A DNA stretch of 64,000 bases from JACOMS01 sp964352785 (GCA_964352785.1 CAYGTI010000013.1:1-64000); one strand, 5' to 3'. Shown: positions 7,838-17,591, counted from the first letter of the stretch. Translations and numbers: made by a program. The notes: generated by a model from the sequence alone, not told the origin.

Positions 7838-8932
7838 ATGAAAAAAATTATCATTGGTATCGTGAGCGCGGTCACAATATTAGCGCTCTATCTCGCGCTA
7901 TGGCCCGTACCAATTGCCCCGCAAAGCTGGGACGCGCCAACGTCCGAAGGGTATGTGGGCGATTTTGCGCCCAATGAACACCTGGCCAATCTAGGCCGTT
8001 TGGAGATTGGCGATATTCACGGCCCAGAAGATGTTGCCGCGCGGCAAATCGGCGGCAGGCTGATGTTATTTGTATCATCTCAAGACGGCCTCATCCGCCA
8101 AGTCGATCCTGAGGCCGGGACATATGAAACTTTTGCTGATACGGGCGGCATACCGCTGGGGTTGGAGTTTGATGCGCAAGACAATTTGATAGTTGCGGAC
8201 GCCTACAAGGGGCTTTTGTCGATCTCTCCGAGCGGCGCTGTCAGCGTTCTGACGGACACAGTTGCAGACACGCCCATTCTTTACGCTGATGATGTGGATA
8301 TCGGCCCGGGTGGGGTGATCTATTTTTCAGACGCCTCGACCAAATTCGGGGCCAAGGCGGCTGGCGGGACAATGGCTGGAAGCCTTCTCGAATTGATGGA
8401 ACATGGACGCACAGGACGGCTCTTGGCCTATGATCCCAATACGAAGGATACCAGCGTCATAAAGACAGGCCTCAGCTTTGCCAATGGGGTGGCGATAGCC
8501 CCGGGTGGCCGCTCAGTTCTTGTTATTGAGACGGGACAGTACCGTATTTTGAGGGTCTGGATTGACGGCGATAGGATTGGCCAGACTGATATAGTCATTG
8601 ATAACCTACCGGGTTTTCCCGACAATATTAATTCGGGGCCGGAGAGCACTTTTTTTGTCGGGCTCGTCAGCAAGCGCGCGGAAATACTCGACGAGTTGTC
8701 AACAAAACCTTTTATGCGCAAACTCATTTGGCGGTTGCCGGAGTTTATGAAACCTGCTGCAGAAAATTACGGGTTCATCATACAGCTTGACGCAAACGGA
8801 GACATCATCAAAACATGGCAAGACCCCAGCGGAGCGTATCCTTTAACGACGGGCGCGATCGCGCCCGGTGATGGTTGGATGTATATCTCCAGCCTAGGCG
8901 CCGATTATCTCGGACGCCGACCCTTCCCCTAA
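7838..8932 (+). CDS. SMP-30/strictosidine synthase-like beta-propeller protein, membrane-anchored
   Basis: The 364-residue protein has one N-terminal hydrophobic segment (residues 3-25), which acts as a signal anchor. The rest matches the SMP-30/gluconolactonase/strictosidine-synthase six-bladed propeller group: PLGLEFDAQDNLIVADAYKGL, YFSDASTKFG and LSFANGVAIAPGG are typical repeat strands. Members are usually lactonases or esterases needing a divalent metal. The likely location is the outer face of the inner membrane. It lies 23 bases after the old yellow enzyme gene, so the two are probably cotranscribed. The reaction cannot be assigned. Confidence 0.82.
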   Translation: MKKIIIGIVSAVTILALYLALWPVPIAPQSWDAPTSEGYVGDFAPNEHLANLGRLEIGDIHGPEDVAARQIGGRLMLFVSSQDGLIRQVDPEAGTYETFADTGGIPLGLEFDAQDNLIVADAYKGLLSISPSGAVSVLTDTVADTPILYADDVDIGPGGVIYFSDASTKFGAKAAGGTMAGSLLELMEHGRTGRLLAYDPNTKDTSVIKTGLSFANGVAIAPGGRSVLVIETGQYRILRVWIDGDRIGQTDIVIDNLPGFPDNINSGPESTFFVGLVSKRAEILDELSTKPFMRKLIWRLPEFMKPAAENYGFIIQLDANGDIIKTWQDPSGAYPLTTGAIAPGDGWMYISSLGADYLGRRPFP

Positions 8933-9057
8933 TCATTTAAAGCACATTTGAAAGAATACATATCTGCAACCAAAAGCCGCTCAAAAAATTAATCGCTTAA
9001 TTCTTGATGCTGTCGCCAGTATATGCAACTTTGTGCATAACAAAAGGAAGTAAGATT

Positions 9058-10233
9058 ATGTCTGAAAGAGAATTTGATGTTGTTGTTTACGGAGCCACAG
9101 GTTTTACAGGACGCTTGGTCGCTGAATATTTGAATGACGCCTATAATGGCTCCGGCCTCAAATGGGCCATGGCGGGACGCTCCCAAGATAAACTGACATC
9201 AGTTCGCTCTGAAATGGGTATATCAGAAGACATTCCAATGATCACAGCGGATTCGGCCAACACGGAAACGCTTCACGATATGGCAAAGCGCACCAAAGTC
9301 GTTTTAACAACGGTGGGCCCTTATCAGCTTTACGGCACTGACTTGCTTGCCGCATGCGCGCAGCATGGTACGGATTATGTCGACCTGAGCGGTGAGCCCG
9401 CTTGGATGCATGACACAATCACTGATTACGCCGAGGCGGCAAAAGCATCGGGCGCGCGGATTGTTCACTCTTGCGGTTTTGACTCAATCCCATTTGATAT
9501 GGGCGTCTATTTCCTACAGCAAGCCTCTATGTCGAAGTTTGACGCGCCGTGTACACGGGTCAGAGGCCGCGTGCGTAAAATGAAGGGGACTTTTTCCGGT
9601 GGTACAGCCGCGAGCTTCATGATTACCATGAAACGCGCGGGCGAGCAGCCGGAAGTGATCGACTGGCTAAAAGACCCGTTCTCATTAGTCCCCGGCTTTT
9701 CCGGGCCGCCGCAACCGCCGGGGCACAAACCCATTCACGAGAACGATTTGAACAGTTGGTCCGCCCCGTTTATCATGGCGTCTATTAATACAAAAAATGT
9801 TCACCGGTCCAACGCCCTTCTTGGTCATGCCTACGGCGAAGACTTCGTATATGATGAAATGATGATGACGGGCTCCGGCGAAAATGGCGAACATATCGCG
9901 CATCAGGTCGCCAATGATAAAAGCATGTCAAAGAACCCGCCCAAGCCCGGCGAAGGGCCGTCCAAAGAAGAGCGCGAAACAGGATTTTATGATGTCATGT
10001 TTGTCGGCGAAACAGCCATGGGTGAACGGATTGTTGCAGGCGTAACAGGCGACAAAGATCCGGGCTATGGGTCGACATCTAAAATGATCGCCGAATCGGC
10101 GATCTGCTTGGCAAAGGATATCCCGCGCAGCGTCACGCCCGGAGGTCTGTATACGCCTGCTCCTGCAATGGGTCAGGCGATTATTGATCGCTTACAAAAA
10201 AATGCTGGCTTAACGTTCAAAATTGAAAGCTAA
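9058..10233 (+). CDS. Saccharopine dehydrogenase-like / trans-acting enoyl reductase family protein
   Basis: The 391-residue protein starts with a Rossmann NAD(P)-binding motif (FDVVVYGATGFTGRLVAEYL) and continues with the family's HSCGFDSIPFDMGVYFL and KGTFSGGTAASFM segments. It resembles the saccharopine dehydrogenase-like proteins that include mycobacterial trans-acting enoyl reductases; these proteins act in lipid biosynthesis. The ATG at 9058 is chosen because an AGGAAG ribosome binding site precedes it and the Rossmann fold starts at once; an upstream in-frame ATG at 9004 would add 18 unrelated residues. The neighbours give no clear pathway. Confidence 0.87.
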   Translation: MSEREFDVVVYGATGFTGRLVAEYLNDAYNGSGLKWAMAGRSQDKLTSVRSEMGISEDIPMITADSANTETLHDMAKRTKVVLTTVGPYQLYGTDLLAACAQHGTDYVDLSGEPAWMHDTITDYAEAAKASGARIVHSCGFDSIPFDMGVYFLQQASMSKFDAPCTRVRGRVRKMKGTFSGGTAASFMITMKRAGEQPEVIDWLKDPFSLVPGFSGPPQPPGHKPIHENDLNSWSAPFIMASINTKNVHRSNALLGHAYGEDFVYDEMMMTGSGENGEHIAHQVANDKSMSKNPPKPGEGPSKEERETGFYDVMFVGETAMGERIVAGVTGDKDPGYGSTSKMIAESAICLAKDIPRSVTPGGLYTPAPAMGQAIIDRLQKNAGLTFKIES

Positions 10234-10264
10234 GCCAGCAAGTAGGGCCTCGGAGATTACAGCC

Positions 10265-10660
10265 TTATTTTTTCGCTATCTGCACAGTCAGAGCCGCTTT
10301 GTTTTCAATGGCTGGTGCGTAACCCGGACGGAGCGTTAAAGCTTCAGCGCAGGCAGAAGAGGCTTTTTCCATGTCGCCCATACTGCCATAAGCCGCGCAA
10401 AGGTTCGACTGGGCAATCGCCGCGCGTTTATTGGACATAGAACCTTTCAGAGCAGCCCGGCTCAGGCTGATACTGCGCGTAAAGTCACCTTTTTTAAAAG
10501 CCCTCGCACCCGCCCGGATACCGGCGTCTGCTGCGGATTGCACTGAAAATGAGGCTGGCGCTTGCGGAGCAGTATCCGCCGCCATGGCACTGGCAGCCGG
10601 AAACGTAAACGCAGCAATTGCAAGACTTAATAAGCCGTGGCGTAATCTAAAATGTGTCAT
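10265..10660 (-). CDS. Exported TPR-like protein
   Basis: This is a 131-residue protein with an N-terminal signal peptide (cleavage probably after ASAMA, near residue 28). A short helical region carries one or two tetratricopeptide-like repeats (AAIAQSNLCAAYGSMGDMEKASSACAEALTLRPGYAPAIENKAA). It is probably periplasmic and mediates protein contacts. ATG 10660 has an AAGGAA site directly upstream and gives a clean signal peptide; the longer form from 10699 lacks this. It is divergent from the LysR gene, which may regulate it. Confidence 0.75.
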   Translation of the reverse strand: MTHFRLRHGLLSLAIAAFTFPAASAMAADTAPQAPASFSVQSAADAGIRAGARAFKKGDFTRSISLSRAALKGSMSNKRAAIAQSNLCAAYGSMGDMEKASSACAEALTLRPGYAPAIENKAALTVQIAKK

Positions 10661-10712
10661 AATGAGTTCCTTTCGTTGACATAAGACACATAGTGACAAA
10701 CAAAAACGAATG

Positions 10713-10736
10713 ATATTGACAATATATGCATATTGT
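10713..10736. promoter_or_regulatory. Candidate LysR operator with nested inverted repeats
   Basis: ATATTG-A-CAATAT (10713-10725) overlaps ACAATA-N6-TATTGT (10719-10736) in the 90-base gap between the divergent TPR-like gene and the LysR gene. LysR regulators usually bind AT-rich dyads containing T-N11-A in such divergent gaps and control both genes. The assignment to this LysR is inferred from position only. Confidence 0.5.
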
Positions 10737-10750
10737 TTATACGTTTTCGT

Positions 10751-11749
10751 ATGAACAACTGGGCAGACTATCCAATATTACTCGCTGTAGCAGAAACAGG
10801 GAGCCTTACGGCAGCCGGTAAAAAGCTGAATATGAGCCAGCCCACGGTCGGGCGGCGCATCAGAGCCCTCGAAGAACAATTTAAAACGGCGCTATTAAAA
10901 AAAGAAAACAGTATGTTAGTGCCAACGGCGTTTGGGCATTCTGTTTTAGATCACATCCGGCGTATGGAAACAGAAGCCAGCGCGATTGACCGCAGCTCCG
11001 CGTCTTTGGAACAATCTCTTGCTGGGCCGGTTAGAATATCCGCAACAGAGGGTTTGGGTACGGATTGGCTGCCCGGCGTCATGCAGGTTTTTCGCACGGC
11101 TCACCCTGATTTATTACTTGATGTGTCGATAGATTTTCGCGCCTTTAACCTTGCGCAGCGAGAAGCGGATATCGCGCTGCGGTGGATGGGGCCCGGCAGT
11201 CAAAATAGCCTCATTGGCCGCAAAGTGGCGGAAGTCGGGTTTGGCTTATTTGCATCCGAGGCTTATCTTTTAAACCGTGCCGAACCTTTAAACTCTAAAG
11301 CTGATCTCGTCACCCATGATAGCGTTGTCGTCCAGTTATCAGATACAGATTATCTCTGGCCAAAAGATGATGACGGGATAAATCTTCCCACGGGGCGTTT
11401 AACCTTTAAAAGCAATAATATTGCCGCGCACAAAAACGCAATATTGGCCGGGTACGGCATTGGCATACTTCCGATTTGTTTCTCGGAGATTGGAACGGGC
11501 TTGAAACGCGTTTTACCGGATCATACGCATCATGAAGATTTATGGATCGTTGCGCATGAAGACCTGACAAAAAGCATCCGGATACGTGCTGTTTTTGACT
11601 TCCTCGTGGACGCCATCAAAAAGGATCGGGGGTTCTTTTACTCTGGGGCCGCGTCTGTCTTTTCTGACATTGAGGGACTGCAGTGCGGCCCGGACGGTAG
11701 TAATGATGCAGAGCACGCGCATATTATTACGCCGCGTCAAGTGGCTTAA
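10751..11749 (+). CDS. LysR family transcriptional regulator
   Basis: The 332-residue regulator has an N-terminal winged helix-turn-helix (residues 5-62; AVAETGSLTAAGKKLNMSQPTVGRRIRALEEQF). The C-terminal half is a periplasmic-binding-protein-like effector domain starting near residue 90 (GPVRISATEGLGTDWLPGVM). It belongs to the short-spaced group often found controlling a divergent neighbour. The ATG at 10751 has no obvious ribosome binding site, and the preceding dyad is only 14 bases away, so the transcript may be leaderless or autorepressed. The effector is unknown. Confidence 0.9.
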   Translation: MNNWADYPILLAVAETGSLTAAGKKLNMSQPTVGRRIRALEEQFKTALLKKENSMLVPTAFGHSVLDHIRRMETEASAIDRSSASLEQSLAGPVRISATEGLGTDWLPGVMQVFRTAHPDLLLDVSIDFRAFNLAQREADIALRWMGPGSQNSLIGRKVAEVGFGLFASEAYLLNRAEPLNSKADLVTHDSVVVQLSDTDYLWPKDDDGINLPTGRLTFKSNNIAAHKNAILAGYGIGILPICFSEIGTGLKRVLPDHTHHEDLWIVAHEDLTKSIRIRAVFDFLVDAIKKDRGFFYSGAASVFSDIEGLQCGPDGSNDAEHAHIITPRQVA

Positions 11750-11765
11750 ACTTCTAAATTTTGAC

Positions 11766-11794
11766 AAAAAAAGCCGCCCCTCTTAGGAGCGGCT
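11766..11794 (-). terminator. Rho-independent terminator after the DUF1508 gene
   Basis: The stem AGCCGC-CCT / AGG-GCGGCT (11772-11794, one mismatch, loop CTT) is followed on the minus strand by a run of seven T residues (11766-11772). It ends the transcript of the DUF1508 gene and may also act on the convergent LysR transcript. Confidence 0.75.
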
Positions 11795-11819
11795 CTTAAG
11801 TCAAAAATTTGATGTTAGC

Positions 11820-12149
11820 TTACATACCATTACGCTGGGCATTGGCTTCAGCATCACCCTTTGCTTTATAACTCTCGGACGACGCGCCTGTCACTTCCCC
11901 GTTTGTGGCTGTGCGACGCCAACGAAACTCGCCGCGTTTATCTTTGTAAACTTCCCATTTGTCTTTTGCGCCAAGATCATCTGGATTTCCATCCATGCCG
12001 TGGCGGCGGGCATTTGCCGTGCAATCCGCCTTTTTGACATAACCCTCACATGAAGACCCGACAATATTGCCGTTAGAGGCTGTACGCCTCCACCGAAATT
12101 CTTCGCGCTTGTCTGCGTATATTTCCCATTTATCGTTTTCACCTGCCAT
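11820..12149 (-). CDS. Tandem DUF1508 (YegP-like) protein
   Basis: The 109-residue protein is made of two copies of a roughly 48-residue DUF1508 unit, at about 5-55 and 57-109. Each carries KWE-Y-DKR-EFRWRRTA-NG followed by SS-Y and ending with a RNGM or RHGM motif. The family forms a small beta-alpha fold seen in E. coli YegP; its function is not established. A GGGGAG ribosome binding site precedes the ATG. It is a single-gene unit with its own terminator. Such small, well-expressed, repeat-type proteins are often stress-linked, but nothing here shows that directly. Confidence 0.88.
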   Translation of the reverse strand: MAGENDKWEIYADKREEFRWRRTASNGNIVGSSCEGYVKKADCTANARRHGMDGNPDDLGAKDKWEVYKDKRGEFRWRRTATNGEVTGASSESYKAKGDAEANAQRNGM

Positions 12150-12238
12150 GTAGCTCTCCCCTATTTAGCGAAATGTAGCGTCTTTTAACGCTTAATTGTA
12201 ATTTTGTGAAGGTAGTTTGAGAAAAAGCAATTTTCGTA

Positions 12239-13267
12239 TTAACTCAGGCCCGTGGCTCCCGATCCAACAAGGCTATGGGCTGCTGACAAAACCGCTTCCT
12301 TGGCGGGTCTTGGCAGCACATGCGTCAAAGAGTTTACATAGGCCGCATCAGCCTCGTGGAAAATGCCCAAATCCGGCAGGATGGCCTTGACTCGGTCATC
12401 AAAAAGAGCCGCAAGTTTGACGATCACATTTGGCATAGACCCTTTAGGAAGCTGGCGCGCATCCGGAAACTCTGCCAATAATATTCGAGCGATATCTTCA
12501 AACCAAAGGGTTTCGCCCGCCGCCATCAAGCGGCGACCACCCGTCTCTTTGGACGTCATCGCCGCAACATGTATGGACGCGCAATCACGCACATCAATAA
12601 TCGGATAGGCAATTTTTGGAACGCGGGGGAAATCTCCGTTAAACATCGCCCGGATAAGACCCAGAGACGTTCCCCCGTTTCCAAAGCTGTCAGGGCCAAA
12701 GACTAACCCAGGATTTACCGTTGTAAAACGCGTCTGAAGCCCCTGCGACTTCACATACGCCCAAGCCGATAATTCGGCCCGTGTTTTTGAAACGGCGTAG
12801 GCTCTGAGCGGTTTCCAGTCAGGGTCAGACCAATCGTTTTCCGTGACAATCATACGGTTCTTGCGCCCCGCTTGCCCCATCATTGAAACCATAGAGGACG
12901 TCATGACAATGCGCTCAGCCCCAGACGAAAAACCATGCTCTAACACCCGCTGCGCGCCGGCGCGTGCTTCGGGCACCAGAGCCTCACGATGATCCGGCGC
13001 GTCTGCTGGAAACGGCGAGGCTATATGCTGAATATACCGGCAACCTTTGACCGCATCAGCCCATCCCGCATCTTCGCCCAGATTAGCCTCGATAATTTCA
13101 AGATCAATGTCATCGCCGCACATAGCCCGAAGATTGGCCGCAATACGCTCACCTTTTGCAGCGTTCCTCACGGTTCCGCGAACGGCATAACCTTTCTCGA
13201 ACAAACGCTGCGCCGTATGCGCGGCGATAAAACCTGATATGCCTGTGACAAGGACTCTATCGCTCAT
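12239..13267 (-). CDS. NAD-dependent epimerase/dihydroflavonol-4-reductase-like protein
   Basis: This 342-residue member of the extended short-chain dehydrogenase group has a cofactor loop TGISGFIAAH near the N-terminus and a catalytic YAVSK near residue 165. Its preceding serine lies in VMTSSMVSMMG. The third glycine of the usual GxxGxxG loop is Ala, as in several DFR-like enzymes. It most resembles enzymes reducing aldehydes or ketones with NADPH, but the substrate cannot be told. It starts 15 bases after the M48 protease gene on the same strand, so the two are probably cotranscribed. Confidence 0.87.
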   Translation of the reverse strand: MSDRVLVTGISGFIAAHTAQRLFEKGYAVRGTVRNAAKGERIAANLRAMCGDDIDLEIIEANLGEDAGWADAVKGCRYIQHIASPFPADAPDHREALVPEARAGAQRVLEHGFSSGAERIVMTSSMVSMMGQAGRKNRMIVTENDWSDPDWKPLRAYAVSKTRAELSAWAYVKSQGLQTRFTTVNPGLVFGPDSFGNGGTSLGLIRAMFNGDFPRVPKIAYPIIDVRDCASIHVAAMTSKETGGRRLMAAGETLWFEDIARILLAEFPDARQLPKGSMPNVIVKLAALFDDRVKAILPDLGIFHEADAAYVNSLTHVLPRPAKEAVLSAAHSLVGSGATGLS

Positions 13268-13282
13268 AGACTTAACCTAAAC

Positions 13283-14128
13283 TCATCTAATTTGCTGTTG
13301 GCAGCTTTGGTTATAAATCGCGACCGCTTCGGGCATCCATGTTTTGAAATTTTGGACACGTGTTGTGGGCGCAGGGTGCGTACTTTGAAATTCAGGCGGC
13401 GTTGCTCCCCCTTGCGCGCCCATACGCTCCCACAGTTTTGGAGCCTCACGCGGATCATAGCAGGCCCTAGCGACCAGTATAAGCCCGATATAATCAGCCT
13501 CGGATTCGTGTTTTCTGGAAAACGGCAAAGCATAGCCATATTGTGAAAGTCCGCCAAACGCGCCCATGACGGCCCGCTGCGCGCCCGCATCCATACCGCC
13601 AGCCCCCAAAGATACACCCGCGCCGACGATGCGCTGCATATTTTGCTGCGCCATACGTTCCGCTCCGTGACTTGCCAGCGCATGCGCCACCTCGTGGCCC
13701 ACCACAACGGCAAGTCCGTCCGCATTCTCCGCAATTGGTAAAAGCCCGGAATAAACCGCCGTGTAGCCGCCCGGCAGTGCAAAGGCGTTGGCTTGATTGG
13801 AGCGGATAAGATTAAACGCCCATTCAAAACCCGGGTCTTCCGGAGCGGCGGCGCGAGCTATATCAGCGCCGATTTTTTGAATAAGATCATAAGCTTCGCC
13901 CTGGCGAACCAGGTTTTCGCGGTTTTCAGACAATATTTGCTGATAAGATTGCAAACCAAGCTGCATTTCCTGCGCTGGTTTCATTGTTACAAGCTGTTTT
14001 CGTCCCGTGAGCGGAACAGTTTCTTGATTGGCAAAATAATACACGGCCGCGCCCACCGCAAACAAAATCATGATTTGCCACCGAAACCCGCCGCCGCGCC
14101 GCCGCCCTAATTGTGAACGATAAGCCAT
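13283..14128 (-). CDS. M48 family zinc metallopeptidase, membrane-anchored
   Basis: The 281-residue protein has one N-terminal transmembrane helix (residues 17-32) after an Arg-rich cytoplasmic start. The peptidase M48 domain carries the zinc motif HEVAH (His145, Glu146, His149) and the downstream third-ligand segment ESEADYIGL. Related enzymes (HtpX, LoiP, BepA types) degrade or help fold envelope proteins. ATG 14128 is chosen because a GGGGG site precedes it and the MAYRSQLGRRRGGG start suits a signal anchor. It is divergent from carB. Confidence 0.9.
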   Translation of the reverse strand: MAYRSQLGRRRGGGFRWQIMILFAVGAAVYYFANQETVPLTGRKQLVTMKPAQEMQLGLQSYQQILSENRENLVRQGEAYDLIQKIGADIARAAAPEDPGFEWAFNLIRSNQANAFALPGGYTAVYSGLLPIAENADGLAVVVGHEVAHALASHGAERMAQQNMQRIVGAGVSLGAGGMDAGAQRAVMGAFGGLSQYGYALPFSRKHESEADYIGLILVARACYDPREAPKLWERMGAQGGATPPEFQSTHPAPTTRVQNFKTWMPEAVAIYNQSCQQQIR

Positions 14129-14263
14129 TGTACCCCCAAATTCAGTTAGGCGTTCATAACACACTTTTCGTCGCTGCAAATACTTGTATCGCAGCCCGCA
14201 AATCTATACACAAAATCAATTTGGCTTTTTGGCCAGATTCGAATACAAAAAAGGTCGATTCTC

Positions 14264-17200
14264 ATGGCAAAACGAACGGATATTGAAAGCATTCTCATTA
14301 TCGGTGCCGGCCCCATCGTTATCGGCCAAGCCTGTGAATTTGATTACTCCGGCGTACAGGCCTGTAAAGCTCTCCGTGATGAGGGTTACCGCGTTATTCT
14401 TGTCAACTCAAACCCAGCGACGATCATGACTGATCCGGGGATGGCCGACGCAACATATATCGAACCGATTACGCCGGAAATCGTTGAAAAAATTATTGCC
14501 ATAGAAAAACCGGACGCGCTGCTGCCCACTATGGGAGGCCAAACCGCTTTGAATACAGCGCTCAAGCTCGAAGACATGGGCATACTGGAAAAATACGGCG
14601 TTGAAATGATCGGTGCCAAAGCAGACGTTATCGACAAAGCGGAAAACCGTGAACGCTTTGCAGAGGCGATGACAAAAATTGGCTTAGAGAACCCGCGCTC
14701 GACGATTATCACGGCTCCTGAGGGCGACGTCACGGCTGGCGTGTCGGAGGCCCTTTCGCGGCTCGAGGAAACAGGTCTCCCGGCTATCATCCGTCCCGCC
14801 TTTACGCTGGGCGGAACAGGCGGCGGCGTCGCTTATAACCGCGAAGAGTTTGAACATTTTGTTCGCTCTGGTCTTTCAGCGTCGCCAACAAACCAAGTTT
14901 TAATCGATGAAAGCCTACTGGGCTGGAAAGAATATGAGATGGAGGTTGTTCGCGACAAAGCGGATAATTGCATCATCATTTGCGCCATTGAAAATATCGA
15001 CCCCATGGGTGTCCATACGGGCGATTCGATCACCGTGGCTCCGGCGCTCACACTGACCGATAAAGAATATCAAATCATGCGGGACGCCTCGATTGCGGTT
15101 CTGCGCGAAATTGGCGTTGAGACAGGCGGCTCCAATGTTCAGTTTGCAGTCAACCCCGAGGACGGGCGGATGGTTGTGATTGAAATGAATCCCCGTGTTT
15201 CTCGCTCGTCAGCCCTCGCGTCTAAAGCCACAGGTTTCCCAATCGCAAAAATCGCGGCCAAGCTCGCGGTTGGATACACGCTGGATGAGCTGGACAATGA
15301 TATCACTGGCGCAACCCCCGCCGCTTTTGAGCCGACCATTGATTATGTTGTTACAAAAATTCCACGGTTTGCTTTTGAGAAATTTCCCGGGTCTGACCCC
15401 TTATTAACAACCTCCATGAAGTCCGTCGGCGAAGCTATGGCGATTGGGCGCACATTTAATGAGAGCTTTCAAAAGGCCCTCAGGTCGCTTGAGACGGGCC
15501 TTACGGGCTTAAACGACATCGACTTTGGTAGCGCGCCTGATGATCATAAAAAAGCAGCCAAAGCCCGTCTTAGCCTTCAGACGCCGGACCGCTTGCTGGT
15601 TGTTGCCCAAGCTTTCCGTCATGGATTATCCGTCAAAAAGGTTCATCAATATACAAGCATCGATCCGTGGTTTTTGCGCCAAATTGAGGCGCTTGTTGAG
15701 ATGGAAAGCCACATTAAATCTAAAGGCCTGCCGAGCACAGCCAAAGACTGGCGCGCCATAAAATCGGAAGGGTTCTCTGATGCGCGTTTAGCCGAGCTGT
15801 CCGGGAAATCTGAAGCAAAAGTTCGCGCCATGCGCCGCGCCGTCGGCGTTCGCCCGTCCTATAAGCGCGTTGATACATGCGCCGCAGAGTTTTCTGCCAA
15901 AACGCCCTATATGTACTCATGTTATGAAGCTCCGTCTTTTGGCGAAGCCGTCGATTGCGAAGCTCGCGTATCAGACCGCAAAAAAGTTATTATTCTCGGC
16001 GGTGGGCCCAACCGCATTGGCCAAGGCATTGAATTTGATTATTGCTGCTGCCACGCAGCATTCGCTTTGGGCGACATCGGTATTGAGTCGATCATGGTTA
16101 ACTGTAACCCCGAAACCGTCTCAACGGATTACGATACATCCGACCGGCTTTATTTTGAACCTCTGACCGAAGAAGACGTTCTTGAACTGATCGAAACAGA
16201 ACGGCAATCAGGCGAACTTTTAGGTGTTATTGTTCAGTTTGGCGGGCAGACGCCACTAAAACTTGCAGAAGCGTTGGAGGCAAACGACATACCTTTACTT
16301 GGCACCAAGCGTGATGCGCTAGACCGGGCCGAAGATCGTGAGCGGTTCAAAGCCCTTGTCGAAAAACTGGGTCTACGCCAGCCCAATAATGCGATTGCGC
16401 GCACCACTCATGAGGCCGAAAGGGCTGCAGAAAAAGTGGGGTATCCCGTCGTATTGCGCCCTTCTAATGTTTTAGGCGGCAGAGGCATGGAAATTGTCGA
16501 GGATACGCCTGACTTACGCCGTTACGTCAACGAAGCTGTCAAAGTTTCCGGTAAGTCGCCCTTGCTCATTGACCAGTATTTACGCGACGCGATAGAGGTT
16601 GATGTGGACGCCATTTGCGATGGTGATGAGGTCTATGTCGCCGGCGTGATGGAACATATTGAGGAAGCCGGGGTACACTCGGGGGACAGCGCCTGCTCTT
16701 TACCGCCTTATACGCTACCTGCCCATATTGTTAACGAAATGAAACGCCAAGCCGCACTGCTTGCGTTGGAGCTTGGCGTGGTTGGGTTAATGAATATACA
16801 ATTCGCGGTTAAAGGTGAACATGTCTACCTAATTGAGGTTAATCCCCGGGCCTCGCGCACCGTGCCGTTTGTGGCCAAAGCGATTGGACTGCCTGTTGCT
16901 AACATCGCCGCCAAAGTCATGTCGGGCATGAAGCTGTCTGAATTTGACTTAAATGTCGCTGATAATGGTCAGATTGCTGTCAAGGAAGCCGTCTTTCCTT
17001 TTGCCCGATTCCCCGGGGTCGATACAGTTTTAGGCCCGGAAATGCGCTCAACGGGGGAAGTCATGGGTTTGGCTGATAATTTTGGTATGGCGTTTGCCAA
17101 GAGCCAACTTGGCGGCGGGGTCATCCTCCCAAATACGGGGAAAGTTTTCATTTCCGTGCGTGAAGACCATAAACCCTTAATGGCAGATCTCGCCCGCAGC

Positions 17201-17539
17201 TTAATACAGCTTGGCTTTTCGATTGTCGCCACAGGCGGTACAACAAAACTCTTACGGGAAAATGGTATTGAAACCGAATATGTACGCAAGGTTCATGAAG
17301 GCCGGCCACATATTGTCGATGCGATGAAGAACGGCGAGATCGCGCTTGTGTTTAATACAACATCAGGCAAACAATCCCTCAAGGACAGTTTTTCTTTACG
17401 CCGGACGGCCCTGACCCAGAAAGTTCCTTATTTTACAACCGCAGCAGCGGCCAAAGCCGCCGTTGAAGCTCTAAAAGAGCTCGCAAAAGGTGATTATCAA
17501 GTTGAGAGCTTGCAGAGCATTGCGAGCCGTGAGCACTAA
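14264..17539 (+). CDS. carB: Carbamoyl-phosphate synthase large subunit
   Basis: The 1,091-residue synthetase subunit makes carbamoyl phosphate from bicarbonate, ammonia (delivered from CarA) and two ATP, for arginine and pyrimidine synthesis. It contains two homologous ATP-grasp halves. The first begins ESILIIGAGPIVIGQACEFDYSG; the second begins near residue 575 with KVIILGGGPNRIGQGIEFDYCC. A C-terminal allosteric MGS-like domain (from about 960) follows. The family length is normal at 1,070-1,100 residues. The small subunit gene carA is not next to it, so the subunits are made from separate transcripts. An AAGG site precedes the ATG. Confidence 0.97.
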   Translation: MAKRTDIESILIIGAGPIVIGQACEFDYSGVQACKALRDEGYRVILVNSNPATIMTDPGMADATYIEPITPEIVEKIIAIEKPDALLPTMGGQTALNTALKLEDMGILEKYGVEMIGAKADVIDKAENRERFAEAMTKIGLENPRSTIITAPEGDVTAGVSEALSRLEETGLPAIIRPAFTLGGTGGGVAYNREEFEHFVRSGLSASPTNQVLIDESLLGWKEYEMEVVRDKADNCIIICAIENIDPMGVHTGDSITVAPALTLTDKEYQIMRDASIAVLREIGVETGGSNVQFAVNPEDGRMVVIEMNPRVSRSSALASKATGFPIAKIAAKLAVGYTLDELDNDITGATPAAFEPTIDYVVTKIPRFAFEKFPGSDPLLTTSMKSVGEAMAIGRTFNESFQKALRSLETGLTGLNDIDFGSAPDDHKKAAKARLSLQTPDRLLVVAQAFRHGLSVKKVHQYTSIDPWFLRQIEALVEMESHIKSKGLPSTAKDWRAIKSEGFSDARLAELSGKSEAKVRAMRRAVGVRPSYKRVDTCAAEFSAKTPYMYSCYEAPSFGEAVDCEARVSDRKKVIILGGGPNRIGQGIEFDYCCCHAAFALGDIGIESIMVNCNPETVSTDYDTSDRLYFEPLTEEDVLELIETERQSGELLGVIVQFGGQTPLKLAEALEANDIPLLGTKRDALDRAEDRERFKALVEKLGLRQPNNAIARTTHEAERAAEKVGYPVVLRPSNVLGGRGMEIVEDTPDLRRYVNEAVKVSGKSPLLIDQYLRDAIEVDVDAICDGDEVYVAGVMEHIEEAGVHSGDSACSLPPYTLPAHIVNEMKRQAALLALELGVVGLMNIQFAVKGEHVYLIEVNPRASRTVPFVAKAIGLPVANIAAKVMSGMKLSEFDLNVADNGQIAVKEAVFPFARFPGVDTVLGPEMRSTGEVMGLADNFGMAFAKSQLGGGVILPNTGKVFISVREDHKPLMADLARSLIQLGFSIVATGGTTKLLRENGIETEYVRKVHEGRPHIVDAMKNGEIALVFNTTSGKQSLKDSFSLRRTALTQKVPYFTTAAAAKAAVEALKELAKGDYQVESLQSIASREH

Positions 17540-17567
17540 CTCTCCATAAAGGCCAAGCGTTAGTGCT
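17532..17567 (+). terminator. Inverted repeat overlapping the carB stop codon
   Basis: AGCACTAAC (17532-17540) pairs with GTTAGTGCT (17559-17567) around an 18-base loop. The upstream arm includes the carB TAA stop. No T-tract follows, so this is at best a weak or factor-dependent 3' end structure. Confidence 0.35.
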
Positions 17568-17591
17568 TATAGCGTTGGTCAGTTTAGCCTA

